Positions 1 to 8,217 are shown, numbered from the stretch's first letter. The stretch is 24,556 nt of DNA from HK-STAS-PATE-36 sp964565615 (GCA_964565615.1 CAZMFO010000011.1:1-24556); one strand, 5' to 3'. The notes: generated by a model from the letters alone, not told the origin. Numbers and translations are program-made.

Positions 1-102
1 AGATCCTTTAACATTTCTACGGTTTACGCTTGTTCCATGTTAGTTGACTGAACCGTAACTCCTTAGATAGTTTTTTTTGCGACTTATGCACAGCTATTTA
101 TG

Positions 103-1317
103 CTAGTTGCCGATATTTTTGCTTAATGAGGCGATTGGACCCATTACGCTAGCCGCGATAAGCCCGACAACACCACCTAGTACGACGATCATTACAGGCT
201 CTATTATGGAGCTTAGCCCGTCAACGGTTGCCGAAACTTCTTCCTCGTAAAAGTCGGCAACCTTTACTAGAATGGTATCTATTTGTCCGGTCTCTTCTCC
301 GACAGCTAGCATTTGTGAAACAATTGGCGGAAAATGCGAACCATTGCTTAAGCTTTCGGATAGCTGTTTACCGTTTTTTACATCTGTAGCAGCAGTTTCT
401 AGCTCTTTTTGGAATACCTTATTGCCAATTGCCGCACCAGTAACTTCTATCGCGTCTAGCACCCCTACGCCCGCTGACATTAAAGAGGCAAAGGTTCTAG
501 CAAATCTAGCTACCGCAATCTTGATAATAATAGTATTAATAATGGGGATTCTAATCAGAATGGAATGAAATTGATACTTACCTTTCGGAGTGTTGATGTA
601 GCGTTTTAGCAAAAAGACTCCAACCACAGTTGCAACAACAATCAGGGGTGCCTGAGAACGCATAAAATCACTAAGAGCTAGCATTGCTTTTGTGTAGATG
701 GGCAGTTCGGCATCTTCACCACCCAGATCAGTTAAGATTTTACCGATTTTAGGGATGACAAAAATCATTATTCCAAAAAAGGCCAGAATAGTTATCGACA
801 AAATCGCAATAGGGTAAGTCATAGCACTCTTTACTTTTTTGCGCATACTTGAGTCTCGTTCAATTTGAGACGCTAGTCGCTTAAGTATGTCGTCTAAGAT
901 ACCGCCAGCTTCCCCAGCTTTAACCATATTGATATAGACATCCGAAAAGACTTTGGGGTATTTAGCAAAGCCATCGGCAAGAGGTAGCCCACCCTCAACA
1001 TTTTTGCTGATATCGCCAATAATCGTCTTGAACCCTTTATTTGGTGCCTGTATCTGCAAAGTTGCTAATGCTCTAGATAGGGGCACTCCTGCCGAAACCA
1101 TAGTAGAGAGTTGTCGGGTAAAAACAGCTAGGTCATTAAGTTTGATTTTTTGTCCAAAAGAAAGGTTAATACCGCCTTTTGATTTATGCTCTTTGACAAT
1201 TATTGGGTGAATATTTTGTTTTTTTAGGCTAGTAATGGCTGCTTCTTTGCTTCTAGCAGATAATGTCCCAGAGATTGTTTTGCCATCTTTAGTCGCTGTG
1301 TATGAGAACTCTTCCAT
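103..1317 (-). CDS. pilC: Type IV pilus inner-membrane platform protein PilC (type II secretion F family)
   Basis: The 404-residue product is full length for PilC/GspF, the polytopic platform that couples the cytoplasmic PilB ATPase to pilin polymerisation. Two T2SSF domains are visible, residues about 25-190 and 265-390. Each has the family signature: FTRQLSTMVSAGVPLSRAL in the first and FARTFASLMSAGVGVLDAI in the second, followed by GEAGG and GEETGQ respectively. Hydrophobic segments lie near 170-190, 225-240 and 370-395. Its start is 6 nt after the pilB stop, so the two are surely cotranscribed; only a weak GAGAGG precedes the ATG, suggesting coupled translation. No pilin gene is visible downstream within the window. 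Confidence 0.95.
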   Translation of the reverse strand: MEEFSYTATKDGKTISGTLSARSKEAAITSLKKQNIHPIIVKEHKSKGGINLSFGQKIKLNDLAVFTRQLSTMVSAGVPLSRALATLQIQAPNKGFKTIIGDISKNVEGGLPLADGFAKYPKVFSDVYINMVKAGEAGGILDDILKRLASQIERDSSMRKKVKSAMTYPIAILSITILAFFGIMIFVIPKIGKILTDLGGEDAELPIYTKAMLALSDFMRSQAPLIVVATVVGVFLLKRYINTPKGKYQFHSILIRIPIINTIIIKIAVARFARTFASLMSAGVGVLDAIEVTGAAIGNKVFQKELETAATDVKNGKQLSESLSNGSHFPPIVSQMLAVGEETGQIDTILVKVADFYEEEVSATVDGLSSIIEPVMIVVLGGVVGLIAASVMGPIASLSKNIGN

Positions 1318-1323
1318 AGTTTT

Positions 1324-3129
1324 TTAAGCCTCTCTAGTTACCCTCAGGATTTCCTCAATACTGGTTTGTCCACGCAAGGACTTAACTAGGCCGTCGGTTT
1401 GCATTGTTAGCATACCCTCTTTGACAGCTTGAGATTCAATAACTTCGCTAGTAGCATTGCCGACAATTAGTTTTTGGATTTCACTAGTGTTTTCCAGAAC
1501 CTCATAAATACCCATTCTGCCTTTATAGCCAGTGTGATTACAAGCATCACAGCCACCGTCGTGGGCTCGCCAAAGATGTAAGATAGAAGTTTCGCTGGTA
1601 GCCAGTTGATTAGTGTCTTTTGTTTCGTTGCTTGAGTCAGTAACACCAATTCCACCACTTATTGCCGATTGTTCAAGTTGGTGCAACCAAGCAAATTTTT
1701 CTGGACCATCTATTCGAAAGGTTTCCTTAAGTTGTTGTAGCGATTTATCATCTGGCGTAAACTGCTCTTTACACTCTATACACAATCGTCTAATTAATCT
1801 TTGTCCAACTATGGCACGAACAGTCGAGGCAATCAAGAAGGGTTCAACATCCATATCAAGAAGACGAGGCAAACAGGTGGCGGCGTTGTTGGTATGGAGC
1901 GTTGAGAATACTAAGTGCCCTGTAAGGGCTGCTTGAACGGCCAAGTTAGCAGTTTCGCCATCACGAATTTCGCCAACCATAATAACATTGGGGTCTTGTC
2001 TAAGCAAAGCCCGCAAACCGTTGATAAATGTCATTCCAGCCACAGGGTTGACTTGGGTTTGATTAGCTCCGTTAACACGATATTCTACCGGGTCTTCAAC
2101 AGTTGAGATGTTAACAGAGGGCTTATTAAGAATACTTAACACACTAAATAAGCTGGTGGACTTACCCGATCCAGTCGGTCCTGTTACTAAAATCATACCA
2201 TAAGGCTGTACTATTGCCCGATTGATTGCATCTAGAGCACCGTTCCAATACCCTAGTTCTTCAAGCTTAAGAGCTTTAGAAGATTCGTCCAAGATACGCA
2301 TCACAACTTTTTCGCCATCCATTATAGGTAAAGTAGAAACACGCAGAGCGTATAGTTGGCCACTAACTTGGATTTTAAAGCGACCATCTTGCGGAGCGCG
2401 ACGCTCGTCAATTTTTAGGTTAGAGAGTATCTTAATTCGCGATACAATGGCGGCCATTACTTTTTTGGGGAGTTTGTTAGCTTCTCGTAAGACTCCGTCA
2501 ACACGATATCTAACCGACACAAAATCTTCGCGCGGTTCTATATGAATATCACTAGCACCGGCTTTAATCGCGTATTCAATTATAAGATTGACTGTTTGGG
2601 CGGTTGGTGAGTCTTCTGCTAGGTCTTCGGCCTTAACTTCTTCGGTCTCCTCCTCTTTTTCTTCGCCAATAACCTTAGTTAACTCACTGCCTATATTGCC
2701 CCTGTACAGGTCGATTGCTGCTTGGATATTTGATTTGGAGGCAAGATGGATTACGATTTCTGATCCAAGTTGTTTTTGGAGTAAGTTGACGACCTCTATA
2801 TCGTCGGGGTCTTCCATAGCTATCTGTTTGTTGCCGTCTTTGTCAATTCCAAAAATAACGGTACGATATTGCTTGGCTAATCTTTCTGGCATCTGTCGCA
2901 AAACATCCAGAGGTATATCTCTTGGATTAAAATCGGCATAAGGAATATCAATTTCTTGGACATATAACTTCGTTAAATCGTCTTCTGATATTAGACTACT
3001 TTTGACGGCTAGTTCTTGGAGTGTCTGCTTGCCTTCCACCGCCTGTTGGCGAAGGGTGGCAATCTCATCAATAGTAATTTGAGGGGTAGCTTGGAGGAAT
3101 TTCTCCATCAATTCATCTGAAATCTTCAT
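1324..3129 (-). CDS. pilB: Type IV pilus assembly ATPase PilB (GspE family)
   Basis: This 601-residue GspE/PilB ATPase powers pilus extension. An MshEN-type N-terminal domain covers about 1-150. The core has Walker A GPTGSGKST (317-325), the Asp box VEDPVEYR (344-351), Walker B NVIMVGEIRDGE (381-392) and the His box TGHLVFSTLHTNNA (403-416). The zinc-binding cysteine pairs CIEC (450-453) and CDAC (527-530) are present, separated by an unusually long linker of about 73 residues that includes a Ser/Thr/Gly-rich stretch (about 488-515). It is the first gene of the pilB-pilC pair. A TATAAT at 3146-3141 lies only 11 nt before the ATG with no Shine-Dalgarno sequence, implying a near-leaderless mRNA. 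Confidence 0.96.
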   Translation of the reverse strand: MKISDELMEKFLQATPQITIDEIATLRQQAVEGKQTLQELAVKSSLISEDDLTKLYVQEIDIPYADFNPRDIPLDVLRQMPERLAKQYRTVIFGIDKDGNKQIAMEDPDDIEVVNLLQKQLGSEIVIHLASKSNIQAAIDLYRGNIGSELTKVIGEEKEEETEEVKAEDLAEDSPTAQTVNLIIEYAIKAGASDIHIEPREDFVSVRYRVDGVLREANKLPKKVMAAIVSRIKILSNLKIDERRAPQDGRFKIQVSGQLYALRVSTLPIMDGEKVVMRILDESSKALKLEELGYWNGALDAINRAIVQPYGMILVTGPTGSGKSTSLFSVLSILNKPSVNISTVEDPVEYRVNGANQTQVNPVAGMTFINGLRALLRQDPNVIMVGEIRDGETANLAVQAALTGHLVFSTLHTNNAATCLPRLLDMDVEPFLIASTVRAIVGQRLIRRLCIECKEQFTPDDKSLQQLKETFRIDGPEKFAWLHQLEQSAISGGIGVTDSSNETKDTNQLATSETSILHLWRAHDGGCDACNHTGYKGRMGIYEVLENTSEIQKLIVGNATSEVIESQAVKEGMLTMQTDGLVKSLRGQTSIEEILRVTREA

Positions 3130-3140
3130 AACTGCTAGGT

Positions 3141-3146
3141 ATTATA
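3141..3146 (-). promoter_or_regulatory. Probable -10 box of pilB
   Basis: TATAAT on the minus strand, 11 nt before the pilB ATG. The aligned -35 position (TGGTTA, 17-nt spacer) is a weak match. The leader would be only about 4-5 nt. Confidence 0.5.
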
Positions 3147-3245
3147 GCTAAGAACTTAAATCATAACCAGTTTTGACCGGGCTTTCTTATAACTAGCATA
3201 ATTTTGCCAATAATAGCTATACCACTTTCTACTTAACAAAAATGG

Positions 3246-3251
3246 TATACT
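3246..3251 (+). promoter_or_regulatory. Possible -10 box of recA
   Basis: TATACT (alternatively TATTAT at 3251-3256) lies about 35 nt before the recA ATG and leaves room for the AGAAGGGG ribosome-binding site (3273-3280). No convincing -35 and no recognised LexA/SOS box was found in the 157-nt pilB-recA gap. Confidence 0.4.
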
Positions 3252-3286
3252 ATTATAAGTACCAATAGATAGAGAAGGGGAATTAA

Positions 3287-4300
3287 ATGGTAGATAAAAA
3301 AGATGTAAAAACGCAGGAATCGGGCAAAACGCAAGCATTGAATTTGGCTTTGGATAATATAGAAAAACAGTTTGGCAAAGGCTCAATTATGCGCTTGGGT
3401 GATGCTCACAAGGTGGTGGTAGAATGCATCCCAACAGGTAGTTTAGCACTAGATTTAGCGCTTGGTGGAGGTTTACCAAAGGGCAGGATTATTGAAATCT
3501 ATGGTCCAGAAAGTTCCGGAAAAACTACTATTGCCTTGCACGCCATTGCCGAAATTCAAAAATCTGGTGGCACGGCCGCCTTTATTGATGCCGAGCATGC
3601 ACTTGACCCTGCGTATGCTAAACGACTAGGGGTAAATGTTGAAAGTCTTTTGATTTCACAACCAGACAACGGCGAGCAAGCACTTGAAATAACCGAAACT
3701 CTAGTTCGCTCAAATGCAGTTGATTTGGTAGTAGTTGATTCTGTTGCCGCACTTGTGCCTCGTGCCGAGATTGAGGGCGATATGGGCGACAGCCATATGG
3801 GCTTGCAGGCACGGTTGATGAGCCAGGCTTTGCGTAAATTAACTGGTGTCATCAACCGTTCAAAAACTACCGTGATATTTATTAACCAAATTCGTATGAA
3901 GATTGGCGTAATGTTTGGCAATCCAGAAACCACCACTGGTGGTAACGCACTTAAGTTTTATGCTTCTGTGCGTATGGATATTCGTCGGGTGAGCCAGATT
4001 AAACAAGGCGAAGAAGTCATTGGCAATCATTGTCGAGTAAAGGTTGTAAAAAACAAAATTGCTCCACCGTTTAGGCAGGCGGAGTTCGACATTATGTACA
4101 ACAAAGGAATTAGCCGTTCGGGCGATGTTTTGGATCTAGCGGTAGATAAAGGTATTGTTGATAAATCTGGTGCTTGGTTTGCTTATGGTGGCAGTAAGAT
4201 TGGGCAAGGACGAGAAGCCACTAAAAAATATCTAGAAGACAATCCAAAGATTATGGAAGAAATTGCTAGTAAGGTGACTGAAGCCTCATCCCAGGAGTAG
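3287..4300 (+). CDS. recA: Recombinase RecA
   Basis: The 337-residue product catalyses homologous strand exchange and is full length. Walker A GPESSGKT is at 73-80, the catalytic-region AEHALDP near 102-108, Walker B LVVVDSVAALVPRAE near 147-161, loop L1 EGDMGDSHMGLQARLMSQALRK and loop L2 around MFGNPETTTGGNALKFYASVR; all are canonical. The start is set by the AGAAGGGG ribosome-binding site 6 nt before the ATG. It heads a recA-hydrolase-recX operon: the next gene starts 3 nt after the stop, with its AGGAG inside the 3' end of recA. The C-terminal acidic tail is short. Being next to the pilus motor genes would suit a role in natural transformation, but that is inference. Confidence 0.98.
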   Translation: MVDKKDVKTQESGKTQALNLALDNIEKQFGKGSIMRLGDAHKVVVECIPTGSLALDLALGGGLPKGRIIEIYGPESSGKTTIALHAIAEIQKSGGTAAFIDAEHALDPAYAKRLGVNVESLLISQPDNGEQALEITETLVRSNAVDLVVVDSVAALVPRAEIEGDMGDSHMGLQARLMSQALRKLTGVINRSKTTVIFINQIRMKIGVMFGNPETTTGGNALKFYASVRMDIRRVSQIKQGEEVIGNHCRVKVVKNKIAPPFRQAEFDIMYNKGISRSGDVLDLAVDKGIVDKSGAWFAYGGSKIGQGREATKKYLEDNPKIMEEIASKVTEASSQE

Positions 4301-4303
4301 GCA

Positions 4304-4885
4304 ATGAAAAAGGCTGTGTTGTTGCATGGAACTGATGGGAGTCCAAAAAAAATATGGTTTCCTTGGCTAAAACATCAACTAGAAGAAAATGGTTATGAGG
4401 TTTTTGCGCCAGAACTTCCGCAAAACCATACCCCAAACAAAATTGTTTATGATAAGTTTCTAAAAAATTCCGGTTGGGATTTCGCTAACAATATATTGGT
4501 TGGCCACTCCTCAGGGGCTACCACTGCATTGAACCTTTTGAGCTCTGATTGGTTTCCTAAGGTTAAGGCGACCGTGTTAGTTGGAGTATTTCTTAACGAG
4601 AGGCTACTTAAGTCTGTATCTCCGGACTGGTACGATAGCAGGCAGTTTGAGCGCTTGTTTAAAGACGAATACGACGCAGGTGTATTAAAGGTTAAGGGTG
4701 GCAAAATATATTTTGTTCACGGTAGTGACGATCCGTATTGTAGCATTGACGATGCTAAAGATCTCTGTAATCAAGTCGAGGGAACATTTATAACAATACC
4801 ACGCGGGGGACACCTATCGGCTTCATGGAACACAACTGAAGTACCTCAAATTATTGACCAGCTTAAGGTCGACAGTGTCTTATGA
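4304..4885 (+). CDS. Small alpha/beta hydrolase, RBBP9/YdeN-like
   Basis: This 193-residue serine hydrolase fold carries a nucleophile elbow GHSSG (Ser69), an acid in GSDDPY (Asp142 or Asp143) and the catalytic His170 in RGGHLSAS. The early HGTDGSPKKIWFPWLKHQL segment and overall length match the RBBP9/YdeN family; the physiological substrate is unknown. It has no signal peptide and should be cytoplasmic. AGGAG overlaps the end of recA, and its stop overlaps the recX start (ATGA), so it is locked into the recA operon. Whether it has any role in DNA repair cannot be told from sequence; its position may simply be operon packing. Confidence 0.85.
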   Translation: MKKAVLLHGTDGSPKKIWFPWLKHQLEENGYEVFAPELPQNHTPNKIVYDKFLKNSGWDFANNILVGHSSGATTALNLLSSDWFPKVKATVLVGVFLNERLLKSVSPDWYDSRQFERLFKDEYDAGVLKVKGGKIYFVHGSDDPYCSIDDAKDLCNQVEGTFITIPRGGHLSASWNTTEVPQIIDQLKVDSVL

Positions 4886-5481
4886 AAATAACAAGTATTA
4901 AACAGCAGGTTAAGCGAGCAGATCGTTACTCAATATATGTTGACAATAAATATTCATTTAGCTTGTCCGAACAGGGGCTATTAAGTGCTAACATTAAACT
5001 TGGTCAAGAAGTTACAAATTTAGAATTAAAAGAACTATTAGATAAAGCAGAAGACGATAAAGCCTATATGAGGGCGTTAGATTATCTGTCTAGACGACCA
5101 AGAAGTAGGTGGGAGGTTGGAGAATATCTATCTCGAAAAGGTTATAAAGACAACACCATAACCACAATACTTAACAAGTTAATTAAAAGGGGATATATTG
5201 ATGATAGTAAATTTGCTGAAAGTTGGGTGCGTAGTCGTCGAGCACTTAAACCGATAAGTAAGCGCAAACTAATGTACGAATTACAACAAAAACGAATTTC
5301 AAAATCTATCGTTCAGACAGTTTTAGAACAAGACGATACAGATGAACAACTTGTTTTAAGTGATTTAGTTGCAAGAAAACGACAACAAACTAAGTATCAA
5401 GACGAGCAAAAGTTAAAAGCGTATTTAGTTCGTCAAGGATTTAATTTTGATGATATTAACGCTGTTCTTGGTGGTCGGTGA
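4882..5481 (+). CDS. recX: RecA regulatory protein RecX
   Basis: The 199-residue product is a RecX family protein, which caps or disassembles RecA filaments. The segment AMRALDYLSRRPRSRWEVGEYLSRKGY and then LIKRGYIDDSKFAESWVRSR are the hallmark of RecX three-helix repeats; a further repeat follows near 120-195. The N-terminal 50 residues (ITSIKQQVKRADRYSIYVDN) are the extended segment seen in Firmicutes-type RecX. The start overlaps the previous stop as ATGA and implies translational coupling. It converges on the PRC-barrel gene with only 7 nt between stop codons and no space for a separate terminator. Confidence 0.9.
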   Translation: MKITSIKQQVKRADRYSIYVDNKYSFSLSEQGLLSANIKLGQEVTNLELKELLDKAEDDKAYMRALDYLSRRPRSRWEVGEYLSRKGYKDNTITTILNKLIKRGYIDDSKFAESWVRSRRALKPISKRKLMYELQQKRISKSIVQTVLEQDDTDEQLVLSDLVARKRQQTKYQDEQKLKAYLVRQGFNFDDINAVLGGR

Positions 5482-5488
5482 GTTATTT

Positions 5489-6004
5489 TTAAGCAATAGC
5501 AGGCATAGGCGAGCTATCTTTAGCGGTCGCCTCACTTACAACAATTCTCTGATGAGTAACTTCTAGTATTTGGGAACGGTCTATCAATAATGCTCCACCT
5601 GTAAAACTCTTAATTATAGATTGGCTGATGTGGAGCTTTTGAATATAAAAGTTATCACTATCTAAAGCGTAGTCTGTAACCTTCCCTAGTTTTCTTTTTT
5701 GATCAGAAACCACATTTTTTCCTAGCAGATTAAACTGATGAGAAGTTACTTCTTTAAGTCGGATGAGTTCACCCGGATTAGAAAGGGCTTCGTGATCATT
5801 TACTAGTACACCTTCCGGCAGAATATCTCTTATATCTTGAGCTAATACAATAACATGCTGGCGACTTTCTGAGTCTGTCGCATGCCAACCCTCTATTTTT
5901 AGGTTGTAGGGGTTTATGATGGCCTCATTCATCATTCCTATTGGCCTACCAATCTGCAGGCTTAAAATTGGCTTTCCTAACAATGACTGCCCAAGCATTA
6001 ACAT
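5489..6004 (-). CDS. PRC-barrel domain protein
   Basis: The product is 171 residues from the ATG at 6004; a TTG one codon earlier is less likely. Two PRC-barrel-like halves are visible: about 8-80 (GKPILSLQIGRPIGMMNEAIINPYNLKIEGW) and about 92-165 (LLGKNVVSDQKRKLGKVTDYALDSDNFYIQKLHIS). This two-domain arrangement resembles B. subtilis YrrD-type proteins, whose function is not established. No signal peptide or transmembrane segment is seen. The gene is divergent from tsaE. Minus-strand TATAAT (6018-6013) ends 8 nt before the ATG and no Shine-Dalgarno is present, so the mRNA is probably leaderless. Confidence 0.75.
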   Translation of the reverse strand: MLMLGQSLLGKPILSLQIGRPIGMMNEAIINPYNLKIEGWHATDSESRQHVIVLAQDIRDILPEGVLVNDHEALSNPGELIRLKEVTSHQFNLLGKNVVSDQKRKLGKVTDYALDSDNFYIQKLHISQSIIKSFTGGALLIDRSQILEVTHQRIVVSEATAKDSSPMPAIA

Positions 6005-6012
6005 CAAAGATT

Positions 6013-6018
6013 ATTATA
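6013..6018 (-). promoter_or_regulatory. -10 box of the PRC-barrel gene
   Basis: Minus-strand TATAAT followed by 8 nt and then the ATG. Expected transcription start coincides with or touches the start codon. No good -35. Confidence 0.5.
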
Positions 6019-6034
6019 GACTATTTTTCGTGTT

Positions 6035-6063
6035 TTGGATTTTTGGCAACTGTTCAATACAAT
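6035..6063 (+). promoter_or_regulatory. tsaE promoter
   Basis: TTGGAT (6035-6040), a 17-nt spacer and TACAAT (6058-6063), followed 6 nt later by an in-frame GTG at 6070. The geometry puts +1 at or next to that GTG. Confidence 0.5.
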
Positions 6064-6069
6064 TATGTT

Positions 6070-6537
6070 GTGCATAATAAACAGTTTAAGTCTAGGTCTC
6101 CAGAGGAAACGCAAGAATTGGCAATGATAATTGGTGCCAACCTACGCGGTGGTGAGCTTATTGAATTGGTTTCTGATGTTGGAGGAGGCAAAACAACTTT
6201 CGTGAAGGGGCTAGTGAAGGGGGCTGGTAGCAAGGACCATGTTTCTAGCCCGACATTTTCAATTAGTAAAGAGTATCATACAAAAATGTTTAAGATAGTT
6301 CATTTTGACTTTTATCGATTAACTGATGCCGAGTTAATGGATTATGAGATTCTTGAGGCAGTTGATGATAAGCAATCAGTCGTTGTTGTTGAATGGTCCG
6401 ATATTGTTCAACACATTCTACCAAAAGACAGAGTGCGTATTAAAATATCTACCATAGCCGAAGCCCAGCGTACATACGACATTTCTATGCCTAGTAAATA
6501 TGAATATTTGATAAAAGGATTGCCAGCATTGAGTTAG
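6070..6537 (+). CDS. tsaE: tRNA threonylcarbamoyladenosine biosynthesis ATPase TsaE
   Basis: TsaE is the ATPase partner of TsaB/TsaD in making t6A37 of ANN-decoding tRNAs. Counting from GTG at 6070 (155 residues, the normal family size), Walker A DVGGGKTT is at 36-43, SPTF at 60-63, HFDFYRL at 78-84 and the VVVEW strand ends at Trp109. The open frame extends upstream to 5941, but that part overlaps the divergent PRC-barrel gene and is unlike TsaE. The GTG is chosen because it sits 6 nt after TACAAT and just before the conserved region; there is no Shine-Dalgarno. The glycine-rich P-loop has GGGK where GAGK is usual. The next gene begins 47 nt downstream. Confidence 0.85.
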   Translation: MHNKQFKSRSPEETQELAMIIGANLRGGELIELVSDVGGGKTTFVKGLVKGAGSKDHVSSPTFSISKEYHTKMFKIVHFDFYRLTDAELMDYEILEAVDDKQSVVVVEWSDIVQHILPKDRVRIKISTIAEAQRTYDISMPSKYEYLIKGLPALS

Positions 6538-6584
6538 TATGCAAGAATTAAGAATAAGCAAAATAAAGTAGAAAAGGATAAGAA

Positions 6585-7697
6585 ATGGACCCAAATAATC
6601 AACCAACTAACCCAATCCCATCAGTACCACCAACTGCACCAGTACCACCAACTACACCTCCTCCAACACCTCCGATTGTACAGACCCCTCCTCAAACCCC
6701 CGCTTCACCACAACCAGCTACACCTCTAACATCCACACCCCCTATGGGAGGTACCCAACCCCCCAAAAAGAGCCACAAAGGTTTAATAATTGGTTTAATT
6801 ATCGGGGGGATTTGCCTATTAATTATTCTGGCACTGTTGTTTATCTTTTTTGTCTTTATTAAAGGATCACAGGCCTCGACGACCTCAAGTCTGTTTATGA
6901 GGGCTATGACGACAGGTGATGTCAATACCGCACTAACATTGACAGATGGTAGCGATAGCACTAAGACTTTTTTGCAAGGTATGGCACCCGGTGTTAAAGC
7001 AACACGGTTTTCTAGGGTAGAATCAACAGAAAAGGCTGGCAAAAGTTACTATCTATATTTATTGCACGGGGCAACGAACAAAAAGGCACGAACAGTATTA
7101 CAAAAGACCGATAATAAATGGTTAGTGATTGAGTTTGTTGCTGGAGAAAATGTCGCTTTAGTGGGTGGGAGTAGTTCTTCGGCAGATGTCAAGACCCAAC
7201 CACAAGCTACTTCTCAACCCAGTAGCGGACAATGTTTGGTGCAGTCAGACTTTGATAATTGGTACAGTAACTTATTTGCACCGGGAGGAAAGACGGCAAC
7301 GGCTAGTGGGCTTCACTACGAAAACCCAAATACGCCATACAGTTCTAATGTTCATTTTGAGCCAGATTCAACAGATACCAGTACAGACATTACTGGTGCT
7401 GTAAAGAATATGGCTGATCTAGCAAAGGATCCTTCTGTTAGAGGTAAAGAATTCACTATTAGGCTTTATGGCGGTGTTGCCACCTCGCAGGCCGATAAAG
7501 ATTTTGCTAACAAGCGTGCCGAGAAGGTTAAATCCGAGTTGATTGCAAATGGGGTTCCTGCCGATAAAATTGTGATTGATCCGGGCACATCTGCTACAGA
7601 CTATGAGAGTAACCCTAACGATGTTTCCAAACAGATGAACAGGGTGGTTGTACTTAAATTTGTTTCAACTTGTGGTGCATCTTCTGGTCAACGCTAA
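6585..7697 (+). CDS. Membrane-anchored Pro-rich protein with an OmpA-like C-terminal domain
   Basis: The product is 370 residues. Residues 1-60 are cytoplasmic and very rich in Pro and Thr, including a tandem 18-bp repeat. A single transmembrane helix follows basic KKSHK at about 66-93. Then comes an outside domain of about 95-190 that looks like a DUF4878/NTF2-like lumazine-type fold (TTSSLFMRAMTTGDVNTALTL...WLVIEF), a Ser/Gln linker, and about 253-358 resembling the OmpA peptidoglycan-binding domain (NVHFEP..., FANKRAEKVKSELIANGVPADKI, NRVVVLKF). The binding Arg is present (Arg311), but the usual GYTD Asp region reads LYGGVA. AAGGAT precedes the ATG. It separates tsaE from tsaB. Peptidoglycan tethering is inference. 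Confidence 0.7.
   Translation: MDPNNQPTNPIPSVPPTAPVPPTTPPPTPPIVQTPPQTPASPQPATPLTSTPPMGGTQPPKKSHKGLIIGLIIGGICLLIILALLFIFFVFIKGSQASTTSSLFMRAMTTGDVNTALTLTDGSDSTKTFLQGMAPGVKATRFSRVESTEKAGKSYYLYLLHGATNKKARTVLQKTDNKWLVIEFVAGENVALVGGSSSSADVKTQPQATSQPSSGQCLVQSDFDNWYSNLFAPGGKTATASGLHYENPNTPYSSNVHFEPDSTDTSTDITGAVKNMADLAKDPSVRGKEFTIRLYGGVATSQADKDFANKRAEKVKSELIANGVPADKIVIDPGTSATDYESNPNDVSKQMNRVVVLKFVSTCGASSGQR
6622..6657 (+). repeat. Two tandem 18-bp repeats in the Pro-rich segment
   Basis: CAGTACCACCAACT followed by GCAC or ACAC, two adjacent copies differing at one base; they encode repeats of PVPPTxP type and could vary in copy number without frameshift. Confidence 0.7.
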
Positions 7698-7712
7698 AGA
7701 CACGGCTGGTCA

Positions 7713-8105
7713 ATGACATTAACAATCAGGACAGACAAACCAGAAGCTGAAGTAGGCTTGTTTTTTCGGGCTGGGCAAGAACGACAATATACAAAGTGGC
7801 AAGCCCATAGAGAACTATCTAAAACAATTCATATTAAGATAGAACAGTTATTACGAGCAGAAAATATGGATTGGAGCGGGATCTCTGGTATTGTTTACTA
7901 CAAAGGACCGGGGAGTTTTACTGGGTTAAGAATTGGTTTGGCTGTCGCTAATAGCTTAGCTTACAGTTTGGGGGTTCCAATTGTAGGCACAAAAGGCGAT
8001 GAGTGGGTGGCAAAAGGGGTTTTAGGGCTATCCGACAATAAGGACGAAAAGATAGGCAAGGTTGAGTACGGCAATCAGCCAAGCATTACTACTCCAAAGA
8101 AGTAA
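7713..8105 (+). CDS. tsaB: Short TsaB (t6A synthesis scaffold subunit)
   Basis: The product is recognised as TsaB by GPGSFTGLRIGLAVANSLAYSLGVPIVG (65-92), the strongly conserved segment of the family, preceded by an HRELS-type helix (32-36) and LTIRTDKPEAEVGLF, which replaces the usual LxIDTS strand. At 130 residues it lacks the C-terminal half of the ASKHA fold (full TsaB is about 220-230). No frameshifted remainder is seen in the 112 nt after the stop, so this is a genuinely short protein, not an interrupted gene. TsaB forms the heterodimer with TsaD, and the N-terminal half carries the main dimer interface, so it may still work. TsaD is not in the window. Confidence 0.82.
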   Translation: MTLTIRTDKPEAEVGLFFRAGQERQYTKWQAHRELSKTIHIKIEQLLRAENMDWSGISGIVYYKGPGSFTGLRIGLAVANSLAYSLGVPIVGTKGDEWVAKGVLGLSDNKDEKIGKVEYGNQPSITTPKK

Positions 8106-8116
8106 CTGTGCATAAG

Positions 8117-8138
8117 AGTTGTTATTAAGTCAACAACT
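8117..8138 (+). terminator. Weak stem-loop after tsaB
   Basis: AGTTGTT and AACAACT form a 7-bp stem around an 8-nt loop. It has no GC clamp or T-tract, so termination is doubtful. Confidence 0.3.
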
Positions 8139-8190
8139 TGCAAAATAATACTTGACATCAAAACAGTTTAAGCTTAAGCTCTAAGCATAG

Positions 8191-8212
8191 TATAATAAAC
8201 ATCAAAAAGGAG
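8191..8212 (+). promoter_or_regulatory. -10 box and ribosome-binding site of the surface-protein gene
   Basis: TATAAT at 8191-8196 and AAGGAG at 8207-8212, 5 nt before the ATG. Overlapping palindromes TTAAGCTTAA (8168-8177) and AGCTTAAGCT (8171-8180) occupy the -35 region and could bind a regulator. A perfect TTGACA at 8152-8157 is 33 nt from the -10, too far to pair with it. Confidence 0.55.
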
Positions 8213-8217
8213 TATTT

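Noticed and set aside
3..14. ATG-led frame at the left edge (minus strand, MLKD...), perhaps a pilin start after pilC
   Set aside because: Only four codons are visible and no ribosome-binding site lies at the right distance; region 1-102 holds no supported feature.
5941..6069. N-terminal extension of tsaE to 5941
   Set aside because: It overlaps the divergent PRC-barrel gene, is unlike TsaE, and precedes the likely promoter.
8152..8157. Perfect TTGACA upstream of the surface-protein gene as its -35
   Set aside because: It is 33 nt from TATAAT, outside the workable spacer range, and no other -10 fits it.
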